From Nocardia asteroides (lineage in GTDB: Bacteria; Actinomycetota; Actinomycetes; Mycobacteriales; Mycobacteriaceae): DNA of 64,000 nucleotides. Within the stretch, counting starts at the first letter, position 1. Each line of letters starts with the position of its first letter. The position numbers were made by a program, and so were the translations under genes. Shown piece after piece: positions 61,921 through 64,000 of this stretch. The stretch covers positions 5,828,001 to 5,892,000 of the forward strand of contig NZ_CP089214.1 in NCBI RefSeq assembly GCF_021183625.1. Direction: 5' to 3'. The notes beneath the pieces are model-generated. The model did not search any database. It saw nothing but the letters and a program-made list of their open reading frames with translations, and was not told where the DNA came from.

Positions 61921-63170
61921 CGGCCGGTCTGCCCCAGGCCAGCGCCGGCGTCGCCGAACACAGCGCGCACGAGCCGGACGCGGGCGGCCACTTCGGCGTC
62001 TACGGCGGCAGGCACGTGCCGGAGGCGCTGATGGCGGTGATCGAGGAGGTCACCGCCGAGTACGAGAAGTGCCGCGCCGACCGCACCTTCCTGGACGAGC
62101 TGGACCGGCTGCAGCGCGATTACACCGGGCGGCCGTCGCCGGTCTTCGAGTGCACCCGGCTCGCCGAGCACGCGGGCGGCGCCCGCATCCTGCTCAAGCG
62201 CGAGGACCTGAACCACACCGGCTCGCACAAGATCAACAACGTGCTCGGGCAGGTGCTGCTCGCCCAGCGCATGGGCAAGAAGCGGGTGATCGCCGAGACC
62301 GGCGCCGGCCAGCACGGCGTCGCCACCGCCACCGCCTGCGCGCTGCTCGGCCTGGAGTGCGTGATCTACATGGGCGCGGTCGACACCGCGCGGCAGGCGC
62401 TGAACGTCGCCAGGATGCGGCTGCTCGGCGCGGGCGTGGTCTCGGTGGAGACCGGCTCCCGCACGCTCAAAGACGCCATCAACGAGGCGCTGCGCGACTG
62501 GGTCTCGCACGCCGACGACACCTACTACTGCTTCGGCACCGCCGCGGGCCCGCACCCGTTCCCGCTGCTGGTCCGCGATTTCCAGCGGATCGTCGGGCTG
62601 GAGGCGCGCGCGCAGGTGCAGGCGCTCACCGGCAGGCTGCCGGACGCGGTGGCGGCCTGCGTCGGCGGCGGCTCCAACGCCATCGGCATCTTCCACCCGT
62701 TCCTCGACGACGCCGGGGTCCGGCTGGTCGGCTACGAAGCCGCGGGCGACGGCGTCGAGACCGGGCGGCACGCGGCCACCTTCACCGGCGGCACCCCCGG
62801 CGCCTTCCAGGGCGCCTACTCGTACCTGCTGCAGGACGAGGACGGCCAGACCATCGAGTCGCACTCGATCTCCGCCGGGCTCGACTACCCCGGCGTCGGC
62901 CCCGAGCACGCCTACCTCAAGGACATCGGCCGCGCCGAGTACCAGCCGGTCACCGACGCCGAGGCGATGGACGCCCTGCTGCTGCTCAGCCGCACCGAGG
63001 GGATCATCCCGGCGATCGAGTCGGCGCACGCCGTCGCCGGTGCGCTGCGGCTCGGCAGGGAGCTGGGGCCGGGCGCGATCATCCTGGTGAACCTCTCCGG
63101 TCGCGGAGACAAGGACATGGACACCGCCGCCCGCTGGTTCGGGCTCTTCGACGAGGGGCAGGAAGCGTGA
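61917..63170 (+). CDS. trpB: Tryptophan synthase beta chain
   Basis: A 417-aa PLP enzyme joining indole and serine. HFGVYGGRHVPEALM, LKREDLNHTGSHKINNVLGQ (PLP Lys), AETGAGQHGVATATACALL, CVGGGSNAIGIFHPF and LVNLSGRGDKDMDTA are diagnostic. The GTG start overlaps the trpC stop and the end overlaps the trpA GTG. Confidence 0.97.
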   Translation: MTAGLPQASAGVAEHSAHEPDAGGHFGVYGGRHVPEALMAVIEEVTAEYEKCRADRTFLDELDRLQRDYTGRPSPVFECTRLAEHAGGARILLKREDLNHTGSHKINNVLGQVLLAQRMGKKRVIAETGAGQHGVATATACALLGLECVIYMGAVDTARQALNVARMRLLGAGVVSVETGSRTLKDAINEALRDWVSHADDTYYCFGTAAGPHPFPLLVRDFQRIVGLEARAQVQALTGRLPDAVAACVGGGSNAIGIFHPFLDDAGVRLVGYEAAGDGVETGRHAATFTGGTPGAFQGAYSYLLQDEDGQTIESHSISAGLDYPGVGPEHAYLKDIGRAEYQPVTDAEAMDALLLLSRTEGIIPAIESAHAVAGALRLGRELGPGAIILVNLSGRGDKDMDTAARWFGLFDEGQEA

Positions 63171-63961
63171 CTTCGCGTCTCGCGGCCACGTTCGCGGCCG
63201 CCCGCGGCGAGGGCAGGGCCGCGCTGATCGGCTACCTGCCCGCCGGGTACCCGGACCTGGACGGGTCGATCGCGGCCTGCCGCGCGCTGGTCGAGGCCGG
63301 GTGCGACATCGTCGAGGTCGGGGTCGCGTACTCCGATCCGGTGATGGACGGGCCGACCATCCAGGTCGCCGCCGAGCAGGCGCTGCGCAACGGGGTGCGG
63401 GTGCGCGACGTGTTCCGGGTGGTCGAGGCGATCACCGGGGCCGGCGGCCAGGCCGTGGTCATGAGCTACTGGAATCCGGTGCTGCGCTACGGGATCGACG
63501 CCTTCTCGCGCGATCTCGCGGCGGCGGGCGGGTCCGGGATCATCACGCCGAACCTCATCCCGGACGAGGCGGGGGAGTGGATCGCCGCCGCCGACGCGCA
63601 CGGGCTGGATCGGATCTTCCTGGTCGCGCCGTCCTCCACCGAGGAGCGGCTGGTCATGACGCTGGAGGCGAGCAGCGGGTTCGTCTACGCCGCGTCGACC
63701 ATGGGCGTGACCGGTGCCCGGGATGCCGTCTCCTCGGCGGCGCCGGAGTTGTGCGCGCGGATCCGGGCGCACAGTGACATTCCGATCGGGGTCGGGCTCG
63801 GGGTGCGCTCCGGGGCGCAGGCCGCGGAGATCGCCGCCTACGCCGACGGTGTCATCGTCGGGTCGGCGCTGGTCACCGCCGCGGGTGAAAGTCTGGAGGC
63901 GGTGCGTGCCCTGACCGCCGAGCTCGCCGAAGGTGTTCGCTCCGCGACGGTCACTTCCTGA
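63167..63961 (+). CDS. trpA: Tryptophan synthase alpha chain
   Basis: A 264-aa (beta/alpha)8 subunit cleaving indole-glycerol phosphate. IGYLPAGYPDLDGSIAAC, the catalytic Glu in CDIVEVGVAYSDPVMDGPTIQ (about 47) and the catalytic Asp of YSDPVMDG (about 58), LIPDEAGEW and PIGVGLGVRSGAQAAEIA are present. VAYSDP replaces the commoner LPYSDP without loss of catalytic residues. Complete in the window, stop at 63959-63961. Confidence 0.95.
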   Translation: MTSRLAATFAAARGEGRAALIGYLPAGYPDLDGSIAACRALVEAGCDIVEVGVAYSDPVMDGPTIQVAAEQALRNGVRVRDVFRVVEAITGAGGQAVVMSYWNPVLRYGIDAFSRDLAAAGGSGIITPNLIPDEAGEWIAAADAHGLDRIFLVAPSSTEERLVMTLEASSGFVYAASTMGVTGARDAVSSAAPELCARIRAHSDIPIGVGLGVRSGAQAAEIAAYADGVIVGSALVTAAGESLEAVRALTAELAEGVRSATVTS

Positions 63962-63984
63962 GCGCAGCTCCGCCGGAGGTGCGC
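63962..63984 (+). terminator. Hairpin directly after trpA
   Basis: GCGCAGCTCCG and CGGAGGTGCGC can pair with one mismatch around a very tight centre, beginning at the base after the trpA stop. A short pyrimidine run follows. It could end trpCBA transcription or modulate read-through to the next gene. Confidence 0.45.
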
Positions 63985-64000
63985 CCTTCGCCCCTGCCCG

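Overview
The window reads as chromosomal DNA of a mycolic-acid actinomycete, most likely Nocardia or a close relative. It is very GC-rich, GTG starts are common, and genes are packed tightly with many 4-bp GTGA/ATGA overlaps. Its backbone (Ddn-like protein, ilvA, treXYZ, bioA-bioF-bioD, bioB-bsaP-DUF2567 protein, Nudix regulator, nadABC, hisDCBH-priA-impA-hisF-hisI, bcp, trpE-membrane protein-trpCBA) follows the order I recall for Mycobacterium tuberculosis Rv1558 to Rv1613. That synteny comes from memory, not from a search.

Layout. 1-4.0 kb: three overlapping genes, namely a truncated membrane protein with a large exported C-terminal domain, a cellulose-synthase-like GT2 and an ArnT-like GT-C enzyme. 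They look like an envelope glycosylation unit. 4.0-5.5 kb: a GH5-like protein and a small secreted protein. 5.6-18.6 kb: treZ, a serine beta-lactamase-family protein, ilvA, a Ddn-like protein, a LAL-type LuxR regulator facing a SnoaL-like gene, and treY-treX on the opposite strand. The trehalose-from-glycogen pathway is complete, but treZ is detached and inverted. 18.6-24.0 kb: bioA, then bioF-bioD, separated by a lower-GC pair of unknown genes and a divergent MarR/cupin pair. 24.1-27.5 kb: acyl-CoA dehydrogenase, SRPBCC protein, membrane-anchored hydrolase and a DUF1877-like protein. 27.6-32.8 kb: a five-gene organosulfur-type operon (binding lipoprotein, permease, ATPase, DszA/NtaA-like flavin monooxygenase, MFS exporter). 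32.9-35.6 kb: an accessory pocket with an alpha/beta hydrolase, an XRE/TPR regulator broken by one frameshift, and an 11-codon ORF coupled to a 61-aa ORF. 35.6-38.2 kb: bioQ, bioB, bsaP and a DUF2567-like gene. 38.4-43.4 kb: an OGG-fold protein, nrtR and nadABC. 43.4-49.1 kb: a winged-helix protein, nat, a lipoprotein PBP and a Ser/Thr kinase. 49.2-64.0 kb: the his cluster, carrying a flavin oxidoreductase just before hisI, then MarR, a membrane protein, bcp and the trp cluster. There is no trpF; PriA is expected to serve both the His and Trp pathways.

Regulation is unusually readable. Four near-identical 17-bp BioQ-type palindromes sit at bioA, bioF and between bioQ and bioB. At bioA and bioF the palindrome abuts a TAnnnT -10 box, and the start codon follows 6-8 nt later, implying repressed leaderless promoters. 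The nrtR operator contains the -10 box of nrtR itself. The same TAnnnT-N6-8-start arrangement occurs at sixteen starts, so leaderless mRNAs are probably frequent here. No rRNA, tRNA, CRISPR array, insertion sequence or prophage was found.
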